Origin: JAQWQB01 sp047636995
GTDB lineage: Bacteria; Bacteroidota; Bacteroidia; Flavobacteriales_D; Sanyastnellaceae
Length of the DNA stretch: 39,954 nucleotides
Direction: 5' to 3'
Assembly: GCA_047636995.1 (NCBI GenBank)
Contig: JBLIGQ010000022.1
Span: 1 to 39,954, forward strand
The position numbers and the translations under genes are program-made. Below the pieces are notes generated by a model. It was not told the origin of the DNA, made no database searches, and saw only the letters and a program-made list of their open reading frames with translations. Below, in pieces: positions 1 to 8,532 of the stretch (positions are counted from its first letter, which is position 1; each line of letters starts with the position of its first letter).

Positions 1-817
1 CAGAAGATGAATGCGGAAACTGTGGCGGAAACGCAACAACAGGATGTACTGACGCTGGAGCTTGTAACTATGATGCAACAGCATCTTGTGACGATAGCTC
101 ATGTGAATTTGATTCATGCGCCGGTTGTACTGACGCTGGAGCTTGTAACTATGATCCAACTGCAACGATTGATAATGACTCATGCGACTTTGGTTCTTGT
201 TCAGGGTGTACAGACGAAGGGGCATGCAACTACCTTCCAAATGCATCAATCGATGATGGATCTTGTGAATTTGATTCATGTGCCGGTTGTACAGATTCGG
301 CAGCTTGTAACTATGATCAAACTGCAACGATAGAAGATGGTTCTTGTTTATCAGAAGATGAATGCGGAAACTGTGGCGGAAACGCAACAGCCGGATGTAC
401 TGACGCTGGAGCTTGTAACTATGATGCAACAGCATCTTGTGACGACAGCTCATGTGAATTTGATTCATGCGCCGGTTGTACAGATTCGGCAGCTTGTAAC
501 TATGATCAAACTGCAACGATAGAAGATGGTTCTTGTTTATCAGAAGACGAATGCGGAAACTGTGGCGGAAGCGCAACAGCCGGATGTACTGACGCTGGAG
601 CTTGTAACTATGATGCAACAGCATCTTGTGATGATAGCTCATGTGAATTTGATTCATGCGCCGGTTGTACAGATTCGGCAGCCTGTAACTATGATCAAAC
701 TGCAACGATAGAAGATGGTTCTTGTTTATCAGAAGACGAATGCGGAAACTGTGGCGGAAACGCAACAGCCGGATGTACCGATGCTGGAGCTTGCAACTAT
801 GATGCAACAGCTTCTTG
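1..817 (+). repeat. In-frame tandem repeats, 189-bp units built from 81-bp sub-units
   Basis: The string beginning cagaaga(t/c)gaatgcgg recurs at 1, 352, 541 and 730. The last three spacings are exactly 189 bp (63 codons); the first unit is 351 bp, i.e. 189 plus two extra 81-bp (27-codon) sub-units. Units 352-540 and 541-729 differ at about five positions by eye, mostly synonymous. Similarity of the fourth unit fades near 817. The repeats encode the Cys-rich modules of the overlapping coding frame. Confidence 0.9.
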
Positions 818-1262
818 CGACGATGAATCCTGTGATTTCGCTTCATGCGAAACCCCAGGATGTATAGATCCTACCGCTTGTAACTTCGACTCAGAAGCAA
901 CTCAAGACAACGGAAGCTGTGTATTCGCATTACCTAACCAAGATTGTGAAGGAAACTGTAACAATGATTGCGACGGTGATGGTGTATGTGATGAAAACGA
1001 AGTAGAAGGGTGTATGTACGAGTTCGCTTGTAACTACAACTCTGACGCAACTGATGACAACGGTTCTTGTGAGCTTGAGTCTTGCTCAGGTTGTACATAT
1101 GTTGATGCTGCTAATTACAATGCATCTGCTCAATATGACAATGGATTGTGTATTTTCAATACAGGTTCAAGTTGTCCTGGAGATTTTGATCTAGATGGAG
1201 ATGTAAGTGTAGACGATTTGATGTTCTTCCTGTCTCTTTATGGTAATATCTGCGAAGAATAA
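3..1262 (+). CDS. C-terminal part of a large Cys-rich repeat surface/secreted protein (5' end outside window)
   Basis: The frame is open from the first full codon to the TAA at 1260-1262; the start lies upstream of the window. The translation is a chain of short repeats of about 27 residues of the form GCTD..ACNYD..A...D(D/N)GSC, interrupted by ECGNCGGNAT linkers, so each module carries four or more regularly spaced Cys and acidic residues. This suggests small disulfide-bonded, possibly Ca-binding modules of an extracellular protein. A DNDCDGDGVCDENE-like acidic stretch (near 965-1005) precedes the last two modules. The end, GDFDLDGDVSVDDLMFFL, looks like one dockerin/EF-hand calcium loop. 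The same architecture closes the next gene, so the two are paralogues. No T9SS type A tail is visible. Function unknown; adhesin or surface-layer role is inference. Confidence is high for the reading frame, low for role. Confidence 0.85.
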   Translation, partial: EDECGNCGGNATTGCTDAGACNYDATASCDDSSCEFDSCAGCTDAGACNYDPTATIDNDSCDFGSCSGCTDEGACNYLPNASIDDGSCEFDSCAGCTDSAACNYDQTATIEDGSCLSEDECGNCGGNATAGCTDAGACNYDATASCDDSSCEFDSCAGCTDSAACNYDQTATIEDGSCLSEDECGNCGGSATAGCTDAGACNYDATASCDDSSCEFDSCAGCTDSAACNYDQTATIEDGSCLSEDECGNCGGNATAGCTDAGACNYDATASCDDESCDFASCETPGCIDPTACNFDSEATQDNGSCVFALPNQDCEGNCNNDCDGDGVCDENEVEGCMYEFACNYNSDATDDNGSCELESCSGCTYVDAANYNASAQYDNGLCIFNTGSSCPGDFDLDGDVSVDDLMFFLSLYGNICEE

Positions 1263-1283
1263 TTAGTCAACTAATTTTTTAGA

Positions 1284-1317
1284 GGGGGGCTTCCATTTTT
1301 GGAAGCCCCCCTTTTTT
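1284..1317 (+). terminator. Rho-independent terminator after the repeat protein
   Basis: Perfect 11-bp stem GGGGGGCTTCC / GGAAGCCCCCC (1284-1294 with 1301-1311), 6-nt loop, then six T. It lies 21 bp after the stop codon and separates the two paralogous repeat genes into different transcripts. Confidence 0.93.
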
Positions 1318-1400
1318 ATTATCAGCCATTGTCCTACAAACTGCAGCGCTCCTGATCACGTATAACGAACTATTAAACACAGCTAATAATTCGAAAAACG

Positions 1401-3713
1401 ATGAACTCTTTGCGTATAATGTCTATTTTGACCGGTGCTATTCTAACCTGTATTACTGCCATAGGACAGGCCTGTGTTCCAGATGGAATTACAGTGTCAG
1501 AAGCATGTGATTGGGACAGTCTGAATTCCGTTTGGGAAACAGCTGTAGACGTTTCTGTCTCCATCAATCTGTCATGTGCACTAACCGAAGTGTGTTATTC
1601 TAGAGCTGGAGATGGTGCCTTTGATTGCATTGATGTTTCAGGATTAAACCTAACAGATGGGACGGTATACCACCTCTCACTTCCAGGTGCTGGAGTTTAT
1701 CAAGTATGGACAGCCACGCCATCTGGAACCTCTACTATTGAACAAATAAGTGTCAATTGCTATGACGAAACCATAGATTGCAATAACCCCTATGCTGCTA
1801 ACTTCATCGCAGGTGGTTTAAATCCGGGTGAGGCAGCGTGTATTTACGATACATATATATGCGATTGTGCAGGAACAAGTCACGCTATGGGGGTACTTAC
1901 CTACCTCGGTGATGATGAATTAGAATCAGAAACGGAGGGGAAATCATGGAATGGAAGTAATGTGCATTTTCAATGCAATGTTTGGGGTTTCGATTGCGGT
2001 GATGCAGGAATAAATTTTGACCCATATGGGGTTTGCTCAGGAAACTTGCCTCCAAATAATGGTTGCTCTTCACCTGGCTGTTCACCCTTGACCTTAGGAA
2101 TACAAACCGCTCCTTGTCAAGTAGGACCAAATGGATATGAGTCTGTCATTCTCTTTAATTTTGGCGTAAGTGACGGGTGCACGATCAGTGAACTCCATTA
2201 CCAAGTAAATTCGGGGTCGTGGAATGTGATTGATTTTTTACCCGATGGAGGATTTGTAAATGGAGACGTATTCCTTTTGAACAATGCCATCCCAAATGCC
2301 ACTTACCAATGTTACATCAGAACATCCTCAGGGGCTGTGTCACCCTATTTTTCTTTCCAGAATGGCGACCTTTGTTCTGACTCCGAAGACATCTGTGATT
2401 GCGATGGTAACAAATGGCCAGAGGCTTTTACCTCATACATTGGAAACGGAACGAACAACAATGGAGTAATTGATCAAGATGGATATTTCGTGAACTTTGA
2501 CTGTCCCGCATGGAGTCATGATTGTGGTGATGGATCAGGAAGCGCTGATCCTTTTAATGTGTGCTCAGGAGCAATTCCTCCTTCTCGTGGCTGTCAGACT
2601 TTTAATGCAGGCTGCACAGATGATACAGCTTGTGATTTTGATCCTTCCGCTTTAGTAGATGATGGAACATGTGATTATGCTTGTCAGGGATGTACAGATC
2701 CTTCAGCCTGTAATTTCGATTTTGGCGCAACATTAGATAATGCCAGCTGCAACTATGATTGCCTAGGCTGCATTGATCCATTCGCGTGTAACTTTGACCA
2801 AACCGCAAGTCAAGATGACGGCAATTGTTCATACTACTGCCAAGGGTGCACAGATAGTAATGCTTGCAATTATGATCCATCAGCCACGTCCGATGACGGA
2901 ATGTGTGATTTTTCTTGTCAAGGTTGTACAGACAATGCCGCGTGCAATTTCAATCCTTCTGCAACGGTCAATGATGGTTCATGTGATTATTCCTGCTTCG
3001 GATGCACTGATAACACGGCCTGCAACTTTAGTGCTACTGCTACAAGTGATAATGGTTCTTGTGACTTCACATGTTTGGGCTGCACAAACAGTTCTGCTTG
3101 TAACTTCGATCCTGGTGCAACTATAGATGATGGGGGCTGTTCTTTTGGTTGCTTAGGATGCACAGATCCCACTGCTTGCAATTACAGTCCCGTAGCCTTT
3201 TTTAATGATCAATCATGCATCTTTGATTGCCAAGGATGCACAGATCCCACGGCCTGTAACTATTCAACTGATGCAACCCAAGAGGACGGAACCTGCAACT
3301 ATGCTTGTTTAGGTTGCACAGATGCAGCAGCTTGCAATTTCAATGAAAACGCATCTTTGGATAATGGCTCATGTAATTTTTCAGCTCAATTTTTACAATG
3401 CAATGGTGCGTGCATAAATGATGCAGATAACGATGGAGTATGTGACGAGCTTGAGGTGGAAGGTTGCACCTACAGTCTTGCATGCAATTTTGATCCATCC
3501 GCGTCCGAAGAAAATGGAACATGTAACTTCACTTCCTGCCTGGGATGTACGTATGCTGATGCAACAAATTTTGATCCAACAGCTATAATTGACAATGGAA
3601 GTTGCACCTACTCAGAAGTTCCAGAGTGCATTGGAGATTTGAACTATGACGGATTGATCAATGTGAATGACCTCATTCTCTTACTTCAAATTTATGGACA
3701 AACATGTGAGTAA
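1401..3713 (+). CDS. Secreted Cys-rich repeat protein with dockerin-like end (770 aa)
   Basis: The ATG at 1401 is followed by a signal peptide (about residues 1-23, hydrophobic stretch ILTGAILTCITAIGQA). The N-terminal third is Cys-containing and not recognised. Two similar blocks of about 67 residues (residues about 153-219 and 331-398) share CDC.G, a W.H/F DCGD segment, a D.(F/Y)(G/N)VCSG and a PP..GC end, so they are an internal duplication. Residues about 404-663 hold ten 26-residue repeats (GCTD..ACNFD..A...DDGSC....C). An acidic DADNDGVCDE segment and two more modules follow, then a single calcium-loop motif GDLNYDGLINVNDL near the C-terminus. This order matches the end of the upstream gene. 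Expected to be exported; no type A T9SS tail is visible. Role in surface binding is inference only. Confidence 0.88.
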   Translation: MNSLRIMSILTGAILTCITAIGQACVPDGITVSEACDWDSLNSVWETAVDVSVSINLSCALTEVCYSRAGDGAFDCIDVSGLNLTDGTVYHLSLPGAGVYQVWTATPSGTSTIEQISVNCYDETIDCNNPYAANFIAGGLNPGEAACIYDTYICDCAGTSHAMGVLTYLGDDELESETEGKSWNGSNVHFQCNVWGFDCGDAGINFDPYGVCSGNLPPNNGCSSPGCSPLTLGIQTAPCQVGPNGYESVILFNFGVSDGCTISELHYQVNSGSWNVIDFLPDGGFVNGDVFLLNNAIPNATYQCYIRTSSGAVSPYFSFQNGDLCSDSEDICDCDGNKWPEAFTSYIGNGTNNNGVIDQDGYFVNFDCPAWSHDCGDGSGSADPFNVCSGAIPPSRGCQTFNAGCTDDTACDFDPSALVDDGTCDYACQGCTDPSACNFDFGATLDNASCNYDCLGCIDPFACNFDQTASQDDGNCSYYCQGCTDSNACNYDPSATSDDGMCDFSCQGCTDNAACNFNPSATVNDGSCDYSCFGCTDNTACNFSATATSDNGSCDFTCLGCTNSSACNFDPGATIDDGGCSFGCLGCTDPTACNYSPVAFFNDQSCIFDCQGCTDPTACNYSTDATQEDGTCNYACLGCTDAAACNFNENASLDNGSCNFSAQFLQCNGACINDADNDGVCDELEVEGCTYSLACNFDPSASEENGTCNFTSCLGCTYADATNFDPTAIIDNGSCTYSEVPECIGDLNYDGLINVNDLILLLQIYGQTCE
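2610..3389 (+). repeat. Ten diverged 78-bp (26-codon) coding repeats
   Basis: Ten consecutive modules each begin with GC(T/I)(D/N) and carry ACN(F/Y) and (D/N)(G/A/Q).C at fixed spacing. The DNA copies are clearly diverged, unlike the near-identical 189-bp units at 1-817. Confidence 0.85.
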
Positions 3714-3739
3714 TTCTCGCGTTTCAAATAGCGAAAAGA

Positions 3740-6022
3740 CTACGTTAAAAGATTCACTTCTATAAATTTACTCGAAGGTGTATTGCTGATCTCAGCCTTA
3801 CTTTCTCTTGGCACTAAAGCATTGGTTTCAGGAAAATAGGTGGCAATGCACTTGCGAGGAATAGAGTAGGGAAGAACATGAAATTTGTTTGTACGGCGTT
3901 TTACGCCATTGAAAACACTTTCTAAATCAACCAATTGTCCCTTTTGGAACCCTTTTGACGCCATGTCTTCAGGATTCATTAACACAACTCTCCGTTCATT
4001 TTCAATTCCCCTGTACCGATCATCCAAGCCATAAATGGTGGTGTTGTATTGGTCATGGGTGCGAATGGTCATCATGATAAACTCAGCCTCTTTAGGGTCT
4101 ATTTCTGGGAGCTTATTCACAGTGAACTCAGCTTTGCCAGATTCGGTATTGAATTTCCTTGTGCGTGCACCATTGGGCAATGAGAACCCTTGCGGAATGC
4201 GCACGCGCTCATTGAAATTATTAAAGCCCGGAATGCAGGCTTCAATGTGGTCTCGAACAACATCATTGTTTAAATGGAGCTCTGACCAATCAATTGGACT
4301 CGAAGCAAAAAGGCTTGATGCTATTTGAGTTACAATCTCAACCTCACTTCGAAGTTCAGGAGACGCTGGCGTCCTATTTCCTGTGCTGGAATGAACAACT
4401 CCCATAGAATTTTCTACGGTTTGAAATTGTTGAACACCATTTTGTACATCCTTCTCTGTCCGTGAAATACACGGAAGAATGAGCGCTTCTTCTCCGGTTA
4501 TAAGATGTCCGCGGTTTAATTTTGTGCTTATTTGAACCGTCAAATCACAGGTCATCATGGCTTTGCCAGTGAATTCTGAATCAGGTGTTGCACTAACGAA
4601 ATTGCCACCCATCGCCATGAAAAACTTCACCTTCTTTTCTGCCATTGCTTCTATCGCTTCAACAGTGTCATATCCATGCGCGCGTGGCGGTGCTATTTTG
4701 AAGTGTTTTTCCAGCGCGTCTAAAAATACAGATGAGGGCTTTTCATAGATGCCCATGGTTCTGTCGCCTTGTACATTGCTATGCCCTCGAACCGGACAAG
4801 TTCCTGCACCTGGCTTTCCGATAGCTCCCTTCATGAGCAATAAATTCACAATCTCTTGCACATTAGCAACGCCGTTCTTGTGCTGTGTAATGCCCATGGC
4901 CCAGCAGATGATAATCTTTTTGTTCTGCGCTAACAAGTCTATCACGGGTAGCAATTCGCTGTAGCTCAATCCGCTGTCTTTCTCTGCTTGTGCGAAATCA
5001 GTGGCCAATAAATCCTGTTTGAAGTCTTCAAAACCTAGGGCGAAGGTCTCAATGAATTCATGGTCTAGCACATTCCCCGGATTAGCATCTTCCGCCTCTA
5101 GTAATCCGCGCATCAAAAGCTTTAAGAGTGCAACGTCACCATTGATTCGAACTTGAAGAAAATGATCTGAAATTTTAGTCCCACCCATCAAGATTTGGAC
5201 TGGACTTTGTGGATTGATAAACTTATCTGTGCCTACTTCAGGAAGTGGATTTACATGCACTATTTTCCCTCCATTGCTTTTGCATTTCTGAAGTGCACTC
5301 AGCATGCGAGGGTGGTTCGTTCCCGGATTCTGTCCGATGACTATAATAACTTCGGCCTCATAAAGATCTTCCAGAGTTACTGACCCTTTCCCGATTCCTA
5401 CGGTTTTAGTCAAGCCAGAACCGCTAGATTCATGGCACATATTTGAACAATCAGGCATGTTGTTCGTGCCGTATTGACGTACCATCAGCTGATACAAAAA
5501 AGCAGTCTCGTTGCCTGTTCGCCCAGAAGTATAAAAAACAGCTTCATCTGGAGTGATCGCCTTTAGCTTCTTTGCTATTTTCTCGTTCGCCTCTTTCCAA
5601 GAAATTGGTGCATAGTGTGAACTTCCTTTCGCCAGAAAAAAGGGTTCAGTAATTCTTCCCGATTTACCAATTTCATAATCAGACAATCGGGATAAATCCT
5701 CCACGCTGTGTTCCGCGAAAAAGGAGCGGTCTACTCGTTTATTCGTTGCTTCCTCTGCAACGGCTTTTGCTCCATTCTCGCAGTACTCAAAAAATGATGA
5801 ACGGTCTTTCGGGTCAGGCCAAGCACACCCCGGACAATCAGCGCCATCAGGCTGATTGATCTTGGTCATCAACTTCAATCCTTCTAAAAGTCCAAGCTCA
5901 TCACTGAGGTGCCTTAAGGCGATGGTGACTCCCTTCAATCCCGCAGCTTTTTTAGATGGAGTATGCGTTTTTAACCCTGTTAATTTCTCAGGTGGAAGTA
6001 TATTGACAGCTCGAGTATTCAT
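3740..6022 (-). CDS. Molybdopterin oxidoreductase, FdhF/YdeP-type formate dehydrogenase-like protein
   Basis: About 760 aa of the single-subunit molybdopterin oxidoreductase branch related to E. coli YdeP/FdhF alpha. The N-terminus carries PEKLTGLK and DCPGCAWPDP (Cys63, Cys66), with Cys81 in EYCENG. The presumed Mo ligand is Cys196 followed by His197 in NMCHESSGSGL, aligned with the Sec-His pair of formate dehydrogenase H. IGQNPGTNHPRM and CPVRGHSNVQGDRTMGI are molybdopterin-binding segments. I place the start at the ATG at 6022, 14 bp after the fdhD stop; an upstream in-frame start at 6070 would overlap fdhD by 34 bp and adds 16 residues with no family resemblance. Formate oxidation to CO2 is supported by the fhs-fdhD neighbours, but YdeP-type enzymes are poorly characterised, so the substrate remains inferred. 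No separate electron-transfer subunits are adjacent. Confidence 0.88.
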   Translation of the reverse strand: MNTRAVNILPPEKLTGLKTHTPSKKAAGLKGVTIALRHLSDELGLLEGLKLMTKINQPDGADCPGCAWPDPKDRSSFFEYCENGAKAVAEEATNKRVDRSFFAEHSVEDLSRLSDYEIGKSGRITEPFFLAKGSSHYAPISWKEANEKIAKKLKAITPDEAVFYTSGRTGNETAFLYQLMVRQYGTNNMPDCSNMCHESSGSGLTKTVGIGKGSVTLEDLYEAEVIIVIGQNPGTNHPRMLSALQKCKSNGGKIVHVNPLPEVGTDKFINPQSPVQILMGGTKISDHFLQVRINGDVALLKLLMRGLLEAEDANPGNVLDHEFIETFALGFEDFKQDLLATDFAQAEKDSGLSYSELLPVIDLLAQNKKIIICWAMGITQHKNGVANVQEIVNLLLMKGAIGKPGAGTCPVRGHSNVQGDRTMGIYEKPSSVFLDALEKHFKIAPPRAHGYDTVEAIEAMAEKKVKFFMAMGGNFVSATPDSEFTGKAMMTCDLTVQISTKLNRGHLITGEEALILPCISRTEKDVQNGVQQFQTVENSMGVVHSSTGNRTPASPELRSEVEIVTQIASSLFASSPIDWSELHLNNDVVRDHIEACIPGFNNFNERVRIPQGFSLPNGARTRKFNTESGKAEFTVNKLPEIDPKEAEFIMMTIRTHDQYNTTIYGLDDRYRGIENERRVVLMNPEDMASKGFQKGQLVDLESVFNGVKRRTNKFHVLPYSIPRKCIATYFPETNALVPRESKAEISNTPSSKFIEVNLLT

Positions 6023-6036
6023 GCTTGAAAATTGTT

Positions 6037-6807
6037 TTAGGAGTATACGGTAAGCCGGTCTTCTCTGCAAAAAGCGATCAGACGCATTCCAAATTCTTTT
6101 GCTAAATCAACCGCAAGGGATGATGGAGCGGAAACAGAAATAAGTGAAGGGATTCCAGCCATGAAGGCTTTCGCCACAATCTCATAACTGATTCTTCCAC
6201 TTATAGTGAGAAAGTGGGCTTCATTTAATTGTTTGTTTCGAAGGAGGTACCCAATGACTTTGTCAACCGCATTGTGCCGTCCTATGTCTTCTTTCACCAC
6301 CAATAGTTTTCCTTCCTTCGAAAATGCGGCAATTCCATGGCACCCTCCAGTAGCATCAAAAAGAGTTTGATGTGTCCGCATCTTTGGGAGTAACGAAGCA
6401 ACCAATGCAAAAGGATATTCTTCACGTTCGAAAATTTGTCCTTGCAGCGTTTTCATTTCAACGCGCCCACAAATTCCACATGAAGCAACAGAAAGTAGCT
6501 GCCTGCTATTCGCATAACCGTCTTTCAAGTCTGCCTCTTCTGCATGAACATGTACAATGGCTTCATTCTTATCTTCATCACACTGAAGTGACATTTCGGG
6601 GTCAATCACTTTTGACCGATAAATATCCTCTGAATAGAGCAGACCTCTTACAAGATCTAACTCGTCACCAGGTGTTTGCATAGTCATGCTCCATGGCTCC
6701 CCATTGATCATAATTTGAAGGGGAACCTCAACAACAAGCGCATCAGAGACGGCCTGTTGTTTAGATGCTTTTGTGCGCACTCCTTCATAGGTTCTTTTAG
6801 GGGTCAA
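6037..6807 (-). CDS. fdhD: Formate dehydrogenase accessory sulfurtransferase FdhD
   Basis: 256 aa. FdhD passes sulfur from a cysteine desulfurase to the molybdenum cofactor of formate dehydrogenases, which is needed for their activity. The key pair is Cys110 and Cys113 in SCGICG, matching the functional CxxC loop of the family. The C-terminal half has the family signature KEDIGRHNAVDK and SGRISYE. The start is a TTG at 6807 whose TTGA overlaps the TGA stop of fhs by 4 bp, indicating translational coupling; no ATG occurs before residue 33 and the conserved VVEVPLQI.(I)NG segment needs the upstream start. It lies directly before the putative formate dehydrogenase that it should activate. Identification is secure. 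Confidence 0.96.
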   Translation of the reverse strand: MTPKRTYEGVRTKASKQQAVSDALVVEVPLQIMINGEPWSMTMQTPGDELDLVRGLLYSEDIYRSKVIDPEMSLQCDEDKNEAIVHVHAEEADLKDGYANSRQLLSVASCGICGRVEMKTLQGQIFEREEYPFALVASLLPKMRTHQTLFDATGGCHGIAAFSKEGKLLVVKEDIGRHNAVDKVIGYLLRNKQLNEAHFLTISGRISYEIVAKAFMAGIPSLISVSAPSSLAVDLAKEFGMRLIAFCREDRLTVYS

Positions 6808-8480
6808 GACAATCCGCTGATCCGACCATCATCATCGATGTCCATCCCCTCAGAAGCTGGTACAGCTGGAAGTCCAGGCATACGCATCATCTTCCCAAGT
6901 ATTGGAATAATGAACCCAGCACCAACAGCCATTTCAAATTCGCGCACATTTACACGAAACCCTGTTGGCCTGCCAATCAAAGATTCGTTGTCAGAAAATG
7001 ACTTTTGTGTTTTCGCCATGCAAATTGGCAGTGCATTCAATCCGAGCTTATCAATGTTGCGCAAATCAGCAAGCGCCTTTTTGTCATAGTCTACACCATC
7101 AGCACCATAGATTTCTGTAGCAATGGTGTTAATCTTATCTTTTACTGGAGCATTCCAGTCATACAACTGCTTGAAGTTAGATTCGCCAGAGTCAACAACG
7201 GCAACCACAGCTTTCGCTAGGTCTTCCATGCCTTCTCCGCCTTTTGCCCAACCGGCACTTACCACAGCGGTAACGCCATGCTTTGCACATTCAGATTGTA
7301 CGAAAGCCATTTCTTCTTCTGTATCAGTCGTAAATTGGTTAATAGCTACAACGGGCTTAAGACCAAATTTCTGTACGTTCTCAAGGTGCTTCTCCAAGTT
7401 GGAAAATCCGGCTTTTACACGGTCGAGATTTGGTGTGTTGTAATCTTCTTTCGCAGCTCCTCCATGATGGCGAAGTGCGCGCAGTGTAGCAACCAATACA
7501 ACGGCTTTTGGCTTTAAGTTTCCATAACCACATTTGATGTTAAGGAATTTTTCAGCTCCAAGGTCAGCTCCAAATCCGGCCTCGGTTACCACATAGTCTG
7601 CTAAAGACATGCCCATTTTTGTTGCAATAATGGTATTGGTTCCTTGGGCGATGTTTGCAAATGGACCGCCGTGAATAATGGCAGGATTGTGCTCTAGTGT
7701 TTGCACCAAGTTTGGCTTGATAGCATCTTTCAACAAAAGCGCCATAGCACCTTGTGCCTTCAAATCACGTGCGTAGATGGGTTGACGATCATAGGTAAAC
7801 CCTACGAATATGTTCCCAAGGCGCTCTTTCAAATTAGCACGGTCCTGAGCCATACAGAGAATGGCCATTACCTCTGATGCAGGAGTGATGTTGAATCCAT
7901 CTTGGCGAGGTATCCCATTGCCAATGCCTCCTAAACCAATAGTGATGTCTCGCAATGAACGGTCATTCATGTCCATCACCCGTTTCCAATAAATACGTCG
8001 CGGATCAAGACCCAAGTTTTGAGTCTTACTTTGAAGGTTATTGTCAATTAAAGCTGACAGTAAGTTGTTTGCCTTTTCAATGGCCGAAAAGTCGCCCGTA
8101 AAATGAAGGTTGATATCTTCCATTGGCACTACTTGCGAGTAGCCACCGCCAGCAGCGCCACCTTTGATGCCGAAAACCGGACCCAGTGAGGGTTCGCGTA
8201 AAACCACAACAGATTTTTTTCCGATGCGATTTAGTCCTTCATTAAGCCCAATTGAAGTAGTCGTTTTTCCTTCTCCAGCCGGGGTAGGAGTGATGGCTGA
8301 TACAAGAATTAAATTCGATTTTTGAACTTTGTTTTCATCAATTAAATTAAGAGGAAGTTTCGCTTTGTACTTTCCGTACATTTCTAGTTCGTCTTCTTCA
8401 ATTGAAAGGCGCTCAGCTATCGTACGGATGTGTTCCATCTGATTTGCCTGAGCAATATCGAGGTCTGATTTTACAGTCAT
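6804..8480 (-). CDS. fhs: Formate--tetrahydrofolate ligase
   Basis: 558 aa, the usual length. The enzyme uses ATP to join formate to tetrahydrofolate, giving 10-formyl-THF in the cytoplasm. The P-loop-like TPTPAGEGKTTT lies at residues 64-75, followed by LREPSLGPVFGIKGGAAGGG and the conserved IHGGPFANIAQGTN, GFGADLGAEKF and ACVATVRAL-like VLVATLRALRHHGG segments. It starts at an ATG at 8480 and lies 52 bp downstream of the sensor kinase gene. It overlaps fdhD by 4 bp, so fhs, fdhD and the dehydrogenase are very probably one transcript. In combination the set can assimilate formate into the folate pool or dispose of it by oxidation. Confidence 0.97.
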   Translation of the reverse strand: MTVKSDLDIAQANQMEHIRTIAERLSIEEDELEMYGKYKAKLPLNLIDENKVQKSNLILVSAITPTPAGEGKTTTSIGLNEGLNRIGKKSVVVLREPSLGPVFGIKGGAAGGGYSQVVPMEDINLHFTGDFSAIEKANNLLSALIDNNLQSKTQNLGLDPRRIYWKRVMDMNDRSLRDITIGLGGIGNGIPRQDGFNITPASEVMAILCMAQDRANLKERLGNIFVGFTYDRQPIYARDLKAQGAMALLLKDAIKPNLVQTLEHNPAIIHGGPFANIAQGTNTIIATKMGMSLADYVVTEAGFGADLGAEKFLNIKCGYGNLKPKAVVLVATLRALRHHGGAAKEDYNTPNLDRVKAGFSNLEKHLENVQKFGLKPVVAINQFTTDTEEEMAFVQSECAKHGVTAVVSAGWAKGGEGMEDLAKAVVAVVDSGESNFKQLYDWNAPVKDKINTIATEIYGADGVDYDKKALADLRNIDKLGLNALPICMAKTQKSFSDNESLIGRPTGFRVNVREFEMAVGAGFIIPILGKMMRMPGLPAVPASEGMDIDDDGRISGLS

Positions 8481-8532
8481 AAGTAGTGTGGTTAACGACC
8501 TCCAAATTAGGGGGTTTTAGTGAAAAGACAAG

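Noticed and set aside
7..711. Long plus-strand frames in the +1 register (starting MNAETVAE)
   Set aside because: They are shadows of the repeat gene in another register; the true frame is the Cys-rich one that stays open to 1262, and the repeats preserve all registers because units are multiples of three.
1..817. CRISPR-like regular spacing
   Set aside because: The repeats are contiguous, coding and without unique spacers.
5195..5383. Plus-strand frames inside fdh, fhs, fdhD and other minus-strand genes
   Set aside because: All are antisense shadows of well-supported genes.
8120..8140. TGGCAC...TTGC inside fhs resembling a sigma-54 promoter
   Set aside because: The spacing between the two elements is three instead of five bases, and it is within a conserved coding region.
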